A stretch of 64,000 bases of DNA from Ceratodon purpureus (lineage: Eukaryota > Streptophyta > Bryopsida > Pseudoditrichales > Ditrichaceae). The notes beneath the pieces are model-generated. The model had not been told where the DNA came from, made no database searches, and saw nothing but the letters and a program-made list of their open reading frames with translations. This document shows, in pieces, positions 1-11,663 of this stretch (position 1 is the stretch's first letter; each line of letters starts with the position of its first letter). The position numbers were made by a program, and so were the translations under genes. Location of the stretch: positions 11,346,430-11,410,429 of the forward strand of contig CM026427.1 of assembly GCA_014871385.1 (NCBI GenBank). The letters are read 5' to 3'.

Positions 1-1700
1 ACGAGGCGGGCCCTCCCCCTCCTCCTCCTAAACCACTCCTATAGGTTGGTTTTGGAGTGAGTGGTGGTTCTAGAATAGTTGACCCTAGGAGCATCTGCAC
101 CGAAGTCTCTCCAAATAGCCCGTTGATCTGAATAACAGGAATGCAATCATGTGAGCAGCAAGCAAGGAACAGTGATTTTTTTTTTTTGAATTTTTTTTCT
201 TCGGATAAACATACAGTGTGTATTACCGTGGAATCTTTAGGGAATATTTATTGTAAAACTAAAGTAGATTCAGGGAATATTGAGTTGACATTAAGGCATC
301 AATTCCATTGCAATTAATTTTCAAAAAGTAAACAAATACAAATTCAAAAAATAATAGCAACGACCACTTGATTTTATTACACTGGTAATTTATGAAAACA
401 TGTCATAGCAGATGATGTGAACAAAGAACATCTTCTTCTACTATATATAGATACGGTTTAGGAATAATTTTGGACATTTAACCCCAAAAGTATTTGGCCA
501 TAAAATCCCAAATTGTGCCTCAATTCTGCCCTGTTTTAGTTCAAAGTAGAACTATGCAAATTTAAATGTATTTAGGAGAATCTAACCGTAGGATCTAGTA
601 CCTAATTTGTACATGTATGTGTACACAAAATTTTAGACTGTAACTCCTCACCGTTTGGAAGATCGTAAGGTTTGAACTTGAGTGAAAAGTTTTTTTTGGT
701 CCTGCCCGGCAGGGACAGCCAGACTTCGGAGAATAAAACAGTCAATTTTTGAAGATTGCATGGGTGGAGGCTCTTTAGTTTTGGATTCTAAAGTGAGTTG
801 GAAGTATGCCCAAAAACATTGAAGACAATACAACACACTAAAGCATTGGAAAACCACATTTATAGTGACGGGAGTCAAATGAAATGCATATTCACTAGGT
901 CTTTTTTCACACTACAAATGCCTAAGAAGATCATCAATTTTTGGGAATCCGAACGGTGTATTATTGTATACATGCATTTGTATGGAAAAGAAATTGTAGA
1001 GGAAAAAAATCCAAAAAATAAATAAATCGAAAATATATGAATTTTACAGCATATACTGTGGTTTAGGAGGAGAAAATGGTGAAGGGAAAGTGGATGATGA
1101 AGGTGACCCAATCACTGTTGATCTGTCTTGACAGTTTTTATAAAACTTGAAACTTTGACTGAATATATTTCAAGATCCGTACGGTCAAAGTTTACAAAAC
1201 TTGGTACGTAAACTAATTCGATGGCTCTAAACAAGATCCTACGGTTGGATTTTTCAAAATCAAATTTAAGAAAAAATTATGAAACAATTTCAGAAAGGAT
1301 CATTTGGAAGTCACTGTAGACTTTCACAGATTTGGTACACCACTCCCATCGGCCACAAACTTGCCCGAGCTGCCCTGAATTGAATATTGATCTTTAAACA
1401 CCAATTATTTCTTAACTACGGGCCCGATGGAAGTAAAATTTGGTCTTGCTAGAATGATATGACAATTTCCCATGTTGTGCCAAAGTTACAGCCACATTCA
1501 ATAAAATTTGACTCATAGGGAGCCTGACCGGACCCTAAATCATACCAAAACTGTTGAGTTGATACTTTAGGGGTTAAGTCATAATGGACGAGTCATTAAG
1601 GACTATATTTCTACTAGTGTAATGGTATTATATGTGGTCCGGTATACAAACTCATAGAGTTTGGTATATGGTATCAAAGTATATCTATGTATCAAAGAGA
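1..1700. other. AT-rich intergenic DNA, no gene recognised
   Basis: No open frame here has a recognisable motif or supporting splice signals. The first 60 bases are a GC-rich pyrimidine-rich patch, followed by AT-rich sequence with poly-T tracts near 178-200. The short open frames between 648 and 1111 look like chance frames. Confidence 0.5.
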
Positions 1701-1729
1701 AAACAAGACACCATATGTGAAACTAAAGC

Positions 1730-2212
1730 CTAGAAATGAAAATAATGCCTATGCAAATCATCATTATCAGAGGTGTCACTGCCAATGACAATAACACAGT
1801 GATCCTCATCATCGCCCCAACCATTGCTAGAGTCCGAGGAGGCACCATTATGAAGCCATGAGATATTGTCATCATTCTTTGGCGCTTCGTATGGTGATTT
1901 GGGGGGCAGAGCTCTTGGTGGGGGATAATAAGTGTAGTTGATCTGGCCGCCAAAAAATTCCTTCAAGCCATCCGAAGGGCAATCGAGTGGGTAGCCATCT
2001 AGAGTCCAATCATCATCAACAGAACGATGAACATCCAGCCCCCATGAATCCTTAGGCTTCGGGATTCCCTGGAGGCTGGTTTGAGTGGGAACTTCAACAT
2101 AGTAGTTGGTGTTCCCCACTTCAATCACCTGGATGGTGAGAACGTCGTCGTAGCCTCCAAGGTCAACTCCAGCTTCGGCAAGTGAGTTGTCAGGGTGAAG
2201 AATGTCGGCCAC
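1730..2212 (-). pseudogene. Unrecognised acidic protein fragment (decayed minus-strand gene-like region)
   Basis: A 160-codon open frame on the minus strand. It is rich in Asp, Gly and Pro, with an acidic tail of the type GWGDDEDH...GSDTSDNDD and a TYYPPPRALPPKSP stretch. I do not recognise a family. It is the downstream-most of several minus-strand coding-like pieces between 6.0 and 1.7 kb whose amino-acid make-up is protein-like, while the DNA between them is not. They could be exons of one decayed gene or of a transposon-borne gene. No convincing chain of splice sites was found, so a pseudogene or transposon remnant is as likely as a live gene. Confidence 0.3.
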
Positions 2213-2472
2213 TTCTAGAGCGTGTACATTCTTCGCACGTGAAGTTGTTGTAATTGCTTTGCCATCAACATTCTTGGAAGCTTTGAATTGTGATGCAACT
2301 CTAGCAAAGAGTTCTAAGTCTAGAGAAACTCGAGCCTCCGCTAGTCTTCCACTGAGCTTGGGTGAGAAGCATTGTGCTATGGAGAAGGATATACGTAAGT
2401 AGTTCTACACCTGATATTAATTGAAATGTTAGTACTAAGTCCAAAGGGCGTTTTAAGAACTCAAATGAAACA

Positions 2473-2874
2473 TCAACATATCATAGGAATAGAAATTGCA
2501 CTTGTGGAAGTTGAAAGATCAATAACATCCTCTTCCTCAATATAGACGTCAATCAGAGCCAGGAGCAAATTGTCTGATTTTTCATAAGACCTGCGCCAAG
2601 GAATTATAGAATCCCACTGTCTTGTCACAAAATCCTCAAAAAAAGAGTTAATAACCACCCCTTTGTTGATAAGATCAAGACCTTGCTCCATAAGCTGACT
2701 CTGAGAGTTGTAAGCAAAAAATGATTCAGGAATATGCTCTTCACTATTTTCTGTCCTTACAAACAACTTTGCCATAAAATACTTAACATGCTTCCCAACA
2801 AAATCTGGTTTTGTGAGAGGCATATTGTTTGTTACCATCATCTTCATGTCAACCTTGAATTTTGACCAATTCAC
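2473..2874 (-). pseudogene. Unrecognised protein fragment
   Basis: A 133-codon minus-strand open frame beginning MNWSKFKVDMKM, with ordinary globular composition, including a motif of the kind DFVGKHVKYFMAKLFVR and an acidic end EEEDVIDLS. I recognise no family. It lies about 260 bp upstream, in the direction of transcription, of the acidic fragment at 1730-2212 and may be an earlier exon of the same decayed gene. More short minus-strand coding-like pieces lie at 3451-3815 (for example DLIIYNVPKGLPIPRFLPAKE). Confidence 0.3.
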
Positions 2875-4077
2875 CTCACGGGAACCGTCTTAAAAAATCG
2901 AGACTTTTATGGTTGAAAAACCATCATGTAGAAAGAAATATCTATTCCAAAAGCAATGATGTTTCATCTATTCGAGCACTTGGCAAGTCAATCCCATACA
3001 ACAAACGATGAGCAAGTGGAAAACAATGCAAATGCAATAGAAGAAAATGACTTCGAATAGCTGCAAAATAATATACAAGTTTTAGCAGTACAACATATAT
3101 TTAATATGTATTGGTTGATTTCTTTTCTATTCTAATTAGATATTGATATTCCATTGTGTATTCCAAGCATGTATATATATATAATAACATATAATATATA
3201 GATATATATATAGATGTCTATGTGTATATATAATAATATAAAATATAAAATATTTTATCATATTTTTTAAATCTAAATATGTATAAAACTATGAGATGTA
3301 TGCAAAGTTGCAAGTTTGACATTTATTCCGGGTGGATTGATAAAAAGTGCAATTTTTGTCAATTTTTTCTTGAAATCTTTAGTTTCATCTAAACTCATGA
3401 GGGAGAGAGCAAGTGTGGTTTTCAAAGGCGATGAGCGGTTTTCCTCAATACTATGTTCGATGCAAAAATTTCATTGATAATAAATTCAGAATTGGGATAA
3501 AAGACAAGAAAACCTCCATCATCGCAAATCCAATCATCTGCGAACTCAAATGCATGTTTGATCCATGGCGCCTCTTTCCTCCAAAATTGTCCAGACTAAT
3601 CTTCAATGCATTCCAGTCCGGGACTTCCTTTGCAGGCAGGAATCTAGGAATAGGTAAGCCCTTGGGAACGTTGTAGATAATGAGGTCCACGCAGTCTCTT
3701 GTCTTCTTACCTTTGAATTCACAAAACTTATGTTTTGGTGTTCTTGCACAAACTCAAGGATCTTTGAATACAATGGCGGCTTCACTCCCTTAGGAGTGAC
3801 GAGTCTTGATATCATTGAACTTGGCTAAGACACTCCCTGCACTCTCATTCAATATAAGAACACCAGCGCGCTAATGGTCACGATCCTAAGTCTTGATAGT
3901 GTACATAGATTGCAATGGCATGCGAGACGTTCCTTGAATACTATCTGAAGGCTTGCTACTAGCAGAGGGCAAGATACTTTTATCCTCGCCTGCTTTCCTC
4001 AAGCCCATATTTGCTACTTTCTTAGCTTGAGTGATTCGAATGCGCTTCTCTTCCTTCTCTTTCATTTTAGCCTCTGA

Positions 4078-4528
4078 CTATCTTTCTGCCTTCTCAGCAC
4101 GTTCTCTTGCGTTTGCCTCCTCTAGCTGACGCTTCATCACAACCTTTCTGCGTTCCTTGTTAGTCATATCAACCACCACCTCTACATTCTCTATGTCCAA
4201 GCCTTTGGACTTCATCTCCTCGGTCTCCTTGTTGCAGATGACCTTGATATCCTTTTCATGGTCAAGGCCACGCTCTCTAGATCTAAGCTCAATGTACCAT
4301 CGGCACCTTAGAAGGTGCAGCCTAGTGAAATCGCGACGGTGCACATCAGTAAGAACACATCAAGAGCTCAACGTGTCCATCCATTTTGCAAAACGTGTTG
4401 GGAAGTGTTCTTCCGTAATTGCCCCTTTCTTTAATAATTCTTGATGAAAATATCTCACCACAGCCCTGCACATAACATCCTTGGTCTTCTTTTGTTCCAC
4501 AGCCTCCTTGGTTTTGGTGAACTTTCAT
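4078..4528 (-). pseudogene. Charged, coiled-coil-like protein fragment
   Basis: Two overlapping minus-strand open frames (4346-4528 and 4078-4344). The second is highly charged, with ERRKVVMKRQLEEANARERA typical of a helical coiled coil, and it runs on in the same style below 4078 before stops. No family is recognised. The frame change between the two parts at about 4345 suggests either an intron or a broken gene. Confidence 0.28.
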
Positions 4529-4754
4529 CCCTTCCCAAGGATTTCTGGGAAAGCTCTCTTCCAGATGACTAGGCCCCTGTCCAGAATAAACGTCTAAATA
4601 TCAATAATGGAACTAGAAAAGCTTGGCCGAGAGATATGAAGACTGTCATCCTCGATGATGTTAATGTAGAGATTTCTTGCTTCTTCCTTTAGCTGCAAAG
4701 AATCCAACTCTGTTAGTACCCCTTGAACCACTTAGAGCACCTATAGAAACCTAT

Positions 4755-5656
4755 TCTCGGATCCGAAAGTCCACAAGATGCAATAATTTTTTTGACTGAC
4801 TGTCCTAATGGAGAAACAAAAAGAAAGAAAACTATGACTAGAATAAAAAAAGTTCAGGTCCCCTACGTATTTCGGATCCAAAAGTCTTTCATAAGGAATG
4901 AAAATTGATGTAAAATAGAGAGTCTGGAAGTCTACAAATAAGAAATCTAACGGAGAGAGGAAAGCTGAGAGTTAACTCCAAGTACTTTCGGATCTGAGAT
5001 CAAATTCAGAGAATAGAGAAAGTAACTCCATAATTAAGTATGATTCATGAGTATACCTCGGTTGAGTGGTATCTGAGATTCGAAAGTCAATTTGCCACAC
5101 CAATCAAACTACCACAGAAGCTCCTCAACTATAGCAGCACATACTAAGTCTTTAAAATTTTACAAAGAAATCGGTTCCCATATGCGCTTTCGAATCCGAA
5201 AGTACCCCGGCCGTAGCACTTTTTTGATAAACAAATAGGATATAGAATCAAACTTACCCATGTGTAGAAGGATGTCACCTTGACCTATGGACGTAGCTGC
5301 ATAATGGAGCAAGGGTTTTCTGTGAAATTGTACTCGTTGCGTCCATCCTTGCTCATATTCCACCACTTTAGCCACCGTTGCTTGTACTTGGCATGCACTT
5401 TAGCCATCGCTAACAACTGTAGTTTTTTAAGATGCATCTCCGATTTTACCTAGAAGATGTTATAATGGTGTATAATCTGTCCAGAAACACAAAGAATTCA
5501 GGATTTGTAGCCATTTCATATGGAAAATCATATTTAATCATAGAGCAAGTTAAATTTACCAAGATATTCTTTAAATATCTTGATTTTATACTGCAAATTG
5601 AAAGATAGAGGGAAAAAGCAGGTACTACATGAGTACTTTCGGATCCGAAAGTACAC
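4755..5656. repeat. Recurring palindrome related to GTACTTTCGGATCCGAAAGT
   Basis: Six occurrences of a roughly 18-20 bp near-palindrome: about 4755-4772, 4870-4886, 4981-4998 (half matched), 5071-5088, 5186-5205 and 5631-5656. The last is a perfect palindrome around a BamHI-like GGATCC centre. The first five are spaced roughly 90-120 bp apart. The arms keep TTTCGG and CCGAAAG even where the centre varies. This is not a simple tandem repeat, because the intervening DNA is not similar by eye. Confidence 0.55.
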
Positions 5657-5694
5657 TGTACGGTATAAACATTTTTCTAAATAAATTAGCAAAG

Positions 5695-5967
5695 TCATAT
5701 CTCATTGATGAATTCCTCGCCATTTGTAGGGTCGGCAATGGCAAACATTCGTACATCCGTCATTGCCACCATCCTACACAATGGAACATCCAACTCCTCA
5801 ATAGGAGCCTCCACTAATTGGTTCAAGATGATGTGTGAGTTGTCAACACAATTCTTCCGCACTTTCTCCACCGTCACGTGAACTCCAGGGTCTTCTGCAG
5901 GTTCTTCATCTTTTGGAGCTCTCTCGACATCCATGGGGACGTATTCAGACCCGTGATGTATGAACAA
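5695..5967 (-). pseudogene. Unrecognised protein fragment at the head of the minus-strand array
   Basis: A 90-codon minus-strand frame starting MFIHHGSEYVPMDVERAP, with acidic and proline-rich composition. It is the most 5' of the minus-strand coding-like pieces (5967 down to 1730). The 739-bp TIR transposon at 6059-6797 lies immediately upstream and may have cut the gene off from its promoter. Function unknown; a small frame at 5160-5375 may belong to the same unit. Confidence 0.25.
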
Positions 5968-6058
5968 ACATAAAATAAATATGTCATTTTACCATTTCTA
6001 ATTTTCTAATCAATTCAAAATTCAGTACATATAAACTATCTAAAACCTTTGGTGGATC

Positions 6059-6797
6059 GGGGGGAAGCACAATAAAGTGTACCAAAAAAGTGCTCCGCTC
6101 ATTGTCAATTTCAGCCCCTACCGCAAAGACATAAGAAAGTGGCATCTCGAATGTTGGTATGTTGGGAAGAAGTATGGGTTTAGAAAATAGACTTGATTCT
6201 CTAAAGTGTGGGAAAATATGGTACAAATTCGCATCTTCTACAATGCGATACGAGAAGCTCAAAGTACGACAAAGTGAATGTCAAGATTTCAAAAAGTGAC
6301 AAGAACAATGTCGAATGTTGTCGGAAATCACTTCTGACTCCACCGGGATCTCCGTTTGTGAATTGCAGATGTATAAATGGCAATGACCACTTGAAATGAA
6401 AGTTTTGGGTGCACGAGAAGTATTTCAAGGACGTTTTTTAAAACACTGTTTTCCGTGAAACTTTTTGTGAGGTTTTTTTCACCGAACATTGTTTTTTAAA
6501 TTGGAAAAAACATCCTCTAAAGACAATAGAGGTCCCCAAGTGAAGAAATTAAAACTTTGAAAAAGTTCATTTTCATGATTTAGAACTAGCGGTCAAGTTA
6601 AGTTTCAATTGAAGAGGTTTCTTTCACGGAGATGTGTGTAAGATACCCTATGACACCTTAAAAAGTGACTAAAATGCTCAAAAACTACACCAAAATGCTC
6701 AAAATCAGCTTTGAGCTTTCAAAAACAGCACACTTCATATTCACTTCTTAGTCGTCACATATTGCACTTTGTGGTACACTTTATTGTACTTCCTCCC
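6059..6797 (+). mobile_element. Non-autonomous TIR DNA transposon, copy A (739 bp)
   Basis: The left end reads GGGGGGAAGCACAATAAAG and the right end is its imperfect inverse (…CTTTATTGTACTTCCTCCC). The terminal inverted repeats are about 26 bp. A 4-bp direct repeat GATC flanks it (6055-6058 and 6798-6801) and fits a target-site duplication. Copy B at 10942-11663 is the same element in the opposite orientation, with a different 4-bp duplication, which confirms the ends. No transposase is encoded, so this is a non-autonomous family. The superfamily is open: 4-bp duplications occur in Sola- and Ginger-type elements, among others. Confidence 0.85.
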
Positions 6798-6801
6798 GAT
6801 C

Positions 6802-7462
6802 CCAAGGTCATTTTATACATTCATATATTATTTTTTGTTAAAAATGTAAATTCTCAAAAGGGTATTTTAGATCGGAAAATCCCTTGAGGTAGGACTCAAT
6901 TTTGGTTGTTTTTTACAATCTTGGATGAAAAATGACATGATTCTATTTTTCTTCAAGATATGGCTTGTTATATGTTTTTGGAAAGCTCTCATTTAAGGCT
7001 TTCCAATGGTATATTGCAATATATATATTTGGAACAAATCTCCATGTGTAGTGCCTATTTTAAAAATATTCAAAATAGTGTGAAGCTCGGAGAACAAAAT
7101 TACAGTCTAAATGAATAAGAGCAGCTGCGCATCCATCACGCTGCGTCTTGACACAACAATATTAGGTAGACATACCTTTTTTGGTAGATCATCTATGTGG
7201 TTTCCAACCATTCAATCTAAATTAACAACCATCCATCTCAATTGCACACCGTTGGATGCATCTGACCGTGTTTGCTTTTGTGGTCCCTTCTATCCACATT
7301 TTCCCCACTCTATTCTATACTTGGAGTCTTTGACAATTCATAACTTAATCATATCAGCTCCAAGGATCACCAAAATCTCTTCAATTTCACATGCAAACCG
7401 TGCTTGAGACATTTTCATGACTGCATCTTGTTTTCTAATATTATGAAAATCTGCGTACACGG
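6802..7462. other. AT-rich intergenic DNA
   Basis: No gene or clear repeat is seen between the TIR transposon and the CACTA-like miniature element. The short plus-strand frame at 7111-7407 has no recognisable motif. Confidence 0.45.
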
Positions 7463-7465
7463 CCA

Positions 7466-7584
7466 GACTACTAGAAAAATGGTTTGGGGGGACCGGCGAG
7501 TACACCATGACCTTGGTGGAGTGGCATTTTATACCAGCTCATTGGTGTACTCGCTGGTCGCCCCAAACCATTTTTCCAGTAGTG
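7466..7584. mobile_element. 119-bp CACTA-like miniature inverted-repeat element
   Basis: The left end is GACTACTAGAAAAATGG. The right end, read on the other strand, is CACTACTGGAAAAATGG, close to the plant CACTA (En/Spm) terminus CACTACTAGAAAA. The arms continue for about 40 bp (…GTTTGGGG…GAGTACACCA) around a short centre, so nearly the whole element is a hairpin. A 3-bp direct repeat CCA flanks it (7463-7465 and 7585-7587), as expected for CACTA insertion. It has no coding capacity. Confidence 0.85.
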
Positions 7585-7587
7585 CCA

Positions 7588-8379
7588 GCGAGAGTAGGTA
7601 ATTCTACCTTATATTCTTCAGCGACTTTCATGTCCATGTCCATCAATCCTCTGCGCAGGTTCACACTAACCCCGGCATCTCTCCGGACCACTTTAGAACT
7701 ATGAAATCAAAGAATAAGCCTCTCAAATCCATGCACAAGGACCCTCGCCAGTTTCCCACGTCACAACAAATCTGCCTCAAGATCGCCCATGTATAGCATC
7801 GGTATCACCAAAGTATAGCACTAGTATCATCCAGGCATCAACCAAATATTCCAAGCGTCTGGAGAACGCTCCGGATCCCAGCGACTCCGGAACTGTGTGC
7901 AGTTTGAACACTCGGAACTTAAATCAAACTAAGTTACGTAGGCGGTTCATTCTCATAAAAAAATATAATAACGTAGTGTACCTGAAATTCTTCCCCGACT
8001 ATTCTGCCGACCCTTTGCTGCGGCGCCCACTAAGAACCAGTCACCTCGTATCCACCTCCGCCTATCGTGTCAACATGACTGTAGTGATCAAGACTGAGAT
8101 CTATCACCGCCACAGTTGAGATCATCTTTCTTCAAAAACGCGTTGAAGGTCTCGTGAGTTTGACAAACATGTACCTAGTCCACCCAGTCTAAGGTGGAAA
8201 CTAGTATTGAATTACTGTTTCGGTCTCTCATGCTAGTGGATTATCAGTGGACTGTCGGTCCCAGTTGATTTAGAAAATGAAGTACTCGTCTCACGACTGT
8301 TTCATTTTGCAACGAGTTTGTGAAGCTTGGAAAGCTCCTTCAGCGGGTCACTGGTGGAGGTGGAGGTGCAGGCCACGAG
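7588..8379. other. Upstream region and 5' leader of the WRKY gene
   Basis: No coding feature is supported. An upstream ATG at 8277 opens a short frame out of register with the WRKY start at 8380. It could be a small upstream ORF if transcription begins before it. No convincing TATA box was identified. Confidence 0.35.
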
Positions 8380-10257
8380 ATGGCGGTTGAAGGTGAAGCT
8401 GGTGGTGTAGAGCCCAGTTTGGAGGAGTTGAGCAAGGATCAGGTATCGTGGGCGCAGTGTCTGCTTGAAGCGTCCTACTTCGAGAGCTGCTTCTCTCCGA
8501 AGAGCTGTTTCTCTCCTAAGGGTTGTTTCTCGCCGAAGGAGGAGTTGGAGGGTGGACTTGGGTTTCCCGACTTGGGGTCTCTGTGTCCGTCGCCCATGTT
8601 GTCGGATCAGTTGAAGGTATTGCATAGTTGGAGCTCGAGGGTTACGAAGCAGGCGGAGGAGGCGGTGTCGACGTCGGTGAGTTCCGGGAGTGAGGCGTGT
8701 ATGAGTACTGCGGAGCTTGACAAGGTGGAAAGTGATTTGACGATGGGGTGTGGGGAGTCTGGCGAAGAATTTAAGGAGAGTCGCAAGAGGAAGGCCATTT
8801 CTGAAGAAGATGATGAAACACACGCTGAAGAGAAAAAAGCATCGTAAGTAATATTAATATTCAGTGAAACTTACATTGGTTTGTTGATGCCGACAAATAA
8901 AATTGAACTCCTAGTATGTGAGTGAGTGACTGTTTCATTGATTGAAAGAGTGGAAGCTAGCAGTGAGTGCGCAACTTAGTATGCGTCTTCTTAAGATTGC
9001 ACGTTTCTTGATTAAAAACGTGATACCTGGAATTCTTACTGAATATAATTTGAACTTGTCAGGCAGAAGAAAATGAAGGCCAAGGGTCTAAAGAGAACGC
9101 GGGAGCCACGATACGCAATTAAAACGAGATCTGAGGTTGACATCATGGAGGATGGATACAAATGGCGCAAATACGGGCAGAAGCCTGTGAAGAGCAGTCC
9201 TCATCCCAGGTACTGTGGGCGCTACATCGCACTATCCTCGAATGAGTGCCAAGAAGAAACGTTTGTTAGAAATTATAAGATCTATTCTCAAAATACTCAA
9301 GATTGAGTTCATTGAATAACGGAATTTGTATCTCCAGTTCAGTTATCATTCACCTTATAATTATCTAAAAATCCTAAGGTCTGATGGTTTCTATTTTGTT
9401 GGTCGCTTTCTGTCTACTAATGTACATACTTTACTAATCAAGATTATACAATCATTTTGGCAGTCCTCATGAAACTGCTGTTTCAATGAATATGCGTCTC
9501 CATGAGACTTGGATAACAAGATTATCTTTCAAAGTGACAGATGTGGTCAAGATGCTCTGCAGGTGAGAAAAATTATGAATGACGTGCAGACTAACCTTCA
9601 AAGTGCACAATTTGCAGAAACTACTACCGATGCACGACAGTTAACTGCCCTGTTCGAAAGAGAGTGGAACGATGCACGGAGGATACTAGCCTTGTCATCA
9701 CCAGCTACGAAGGCATACACTCCCACCCCAGAGTCATTCCACAAAAAAATTCTTTTGGAATGAGCAAAAACTTTGAACATCACGATTTAAGTCTGTTGGA
9801 TTCTTTGAATCGACCAGGTGCCACTTCTTCGAACCTCTTTCCCCCTTTCCCACCGGTTCCAAATCTGGGCCACTTGTGGGGTGGCCCACTAAGTTTTCCC
9901 GGGTGGCCAGTGCAACAGGCTCCATCAGCGCACGACAACATGAGCCTGATCATGGCGTACCAACTAGTCAAATTACAGTGGGAGTTGCAAGCCAGAACTC
10001 AGCAATTTATGGATTTCAACTCCCAAACTGCCGCCCAAGGTCCTGCTTTTTCTGATCCTGAGATGATGAACTGTGGTAGTAGTCTTCTTCGCAAGCGTGC
10101 CAGTGCATTTAGGAATGGTGGCCCCATTCCTTTGGATTTGCAAAGTATTGCCAAGATGCAACATCTCAGAGCTGCTCAACAGACGGGTGGGCGGTCTAAT
10201 TCAGGGCATGACCAAACCGATTCTGTCGATCATGGGCTTGTCCAGTCACCGCCTTGA
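8380..10257 (+). CDS. WRKY transcription factor (group IIc-like)
   Basis: WRKY proteins are nuclear DNA-binding regulators that bind W-box (TTGAC) promoters. Three exons fit the frame and GT-AG rules: 8380-8843, 9063-9209 and 9618-10257, giving 416 residues. The single WRKY domain has WRKYGQK at about 189-195 and a C-x4-C-x23-H-x-H zinc finger (Cys209, Cys214, His238, His240). The second intron splits the domain right after the PR before NYYRC, the classic conserved WRKY intron position. Basic stretches (KGLKRTR, SRKRK) before the domain could serve nuclear import. The N-terminus carries three tandem CFSPK units at a 6-residue period, possible proline-directed kinase sites (inference). The first in-frame ATG is 8380; the frame is open further upstream without another ATG. 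Group IIc is chosen from the single domain and C-x4-C-x23-HxH spacing. Confidence 0.93.
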
Positions 10258-10937
10258 ATATCCATTACAGTTGTTGCTGTAGTCCATCATCTTTAGCTTG
10301 TGTAAATTATGGTAGAATTTTGTACATCATGTATCCAGATGAGTTGTGCGTAGTAAAATATGTCTTCAGTAATTAGTTAGAACTGTGAGTTTGTTTCTAT
10401 CATGTGTGTTCGCCGAGGTTATGTTCCATTTCACGTCCGCCTGAACTTTCAGGAAGCGATGATATTTCAAACAGTGCTCAACGTTGAGTAAAGTGTGATG
10501 GTCATGTTTTTTGATCTTTAGTTCTAAAAATTGGGATGCCCTGTTTGTCGAAAAGTTTATAATAAAAATTTAACATGTTTGCATATCAGATTTTGGTTTA
10601 ATTGATACCAGATCATTCCTCCCTTTTAGGTTTCTGAACACTATTTGGGAAAAGTAGGCAAATTTGGGACTTCACCAACAACAAAGAGTCAAAGACATAT
10701 TGACAGCACTTGAAGTACAGTGGGGTATAGAATGCTTACGAATTGCCCATTTCTGCCATGTGCATTTTCTTGCATAGCATGGAAAAGAATTCGAATTTTT
10801 CTTCTTGAATTTTTTACACTCAATTCTCTTACAATCCCACTTAAGCCTACCAAATTTTAGTTAAAAAAAAGAAAAACTTCATTTTTGGTGAATTCTTGAA
10901 GCCATTTTTCATGGTTTTACATAACATTTTATAGAAG
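10258..10937. other. 3' flank of the WRKY gene, AT-rich
   Basis: Contains the likely WRKY 3' UTR and then AT-rich sequence with poly-A and poly-T runs. No other feature is supported. Confidence 0.4.
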
Positions 10938-10941
10938 ACAC

Positions 10942-11663
10942 GGGGGAGAGCACAATAAAGTGGACCACAATTTACAAAGTGCAAAATGTAATCACTTCTT
11001 TTAAGGCTCAAAGCTGATTTTGAGCATTTTGGTGTAGTTTTTGAGCATTTTAGTCACTTTCTAGGGTGTCATAAGGTATCTTACACACATCTTCATAAGA
11101 AGAACATTATGAATTGAAACTTAATTTGACCACTAGTTCTAAATCATGAAAACGAACTTTTTCAAAGTCTTAATTTCTTCATTTGGTGCCCTCCATTGAC
11201 TTTAGAGGATGTTTTCTTCAATTTAAAAAAACAATGTTCGGTGAAAAAAATTGCTCAAAAAGTACCGCGGAAGTGACCCCTTTAAAAAACATCCTTGCAG
11301 TACTTTTGGAACCCTAAACCAATTAATGAGTATGTGAATTGACTATTTTAGAATACCTCTTAAACATACAGAGGGCACCGCGAAATTAAAAGTGATTTCG
11401 GACAAAACCCTAAACTATTATGTTCACTTTTCCAAATGACTGCATTCACTTTGCTTAACTTTGATGTCTCCGTTTTTCATTGTAAACTCAATGTTTTTTC
11501 CCGCAACTTTGGGAAGTTGAAGAAGATCAAGTCTACTTTCCGTATCCCAAACTTAATTTGCATCACCATAACGTAGATCCCACTTTCTTTAGTGTTTACA
11601 GAAGGGGCTGAAATTGGGGAAAAGATAAGCACTTTTTTGGTCCACTTTATTGTGCTTCCCCCC
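10942..11663 (-). mobile_element. Non-autonomous TIR DNA transposon, copy B (722 bp)
   Basis: Same family as 6059-6797, inserted in the opposite orientation. The ends are GGGGGAGAGCACAATAAAG and …CTTTATTGTGCTTCCCCCC. The 4-bp direct repeat ACAC lies on both sides (10938-10941 and 11664-11667). The interiors are alignable with copy A along the whole length (for example the shared tract with GAGCATTTTGGTGTAGTTTT in B and its complement in A), with scattered substitutions and short indels, so neither insertion is very recent. No coding capacity. Confidence 0.85.

Noticed and set aside
8302-8823. 173-codon minus-strand frame opposite WRKY exon 1
   Set aside because: Low-complexity Arg/Leu antisense shadow of the Ser/Glu-rich WRKY exon; no start context or splice support.
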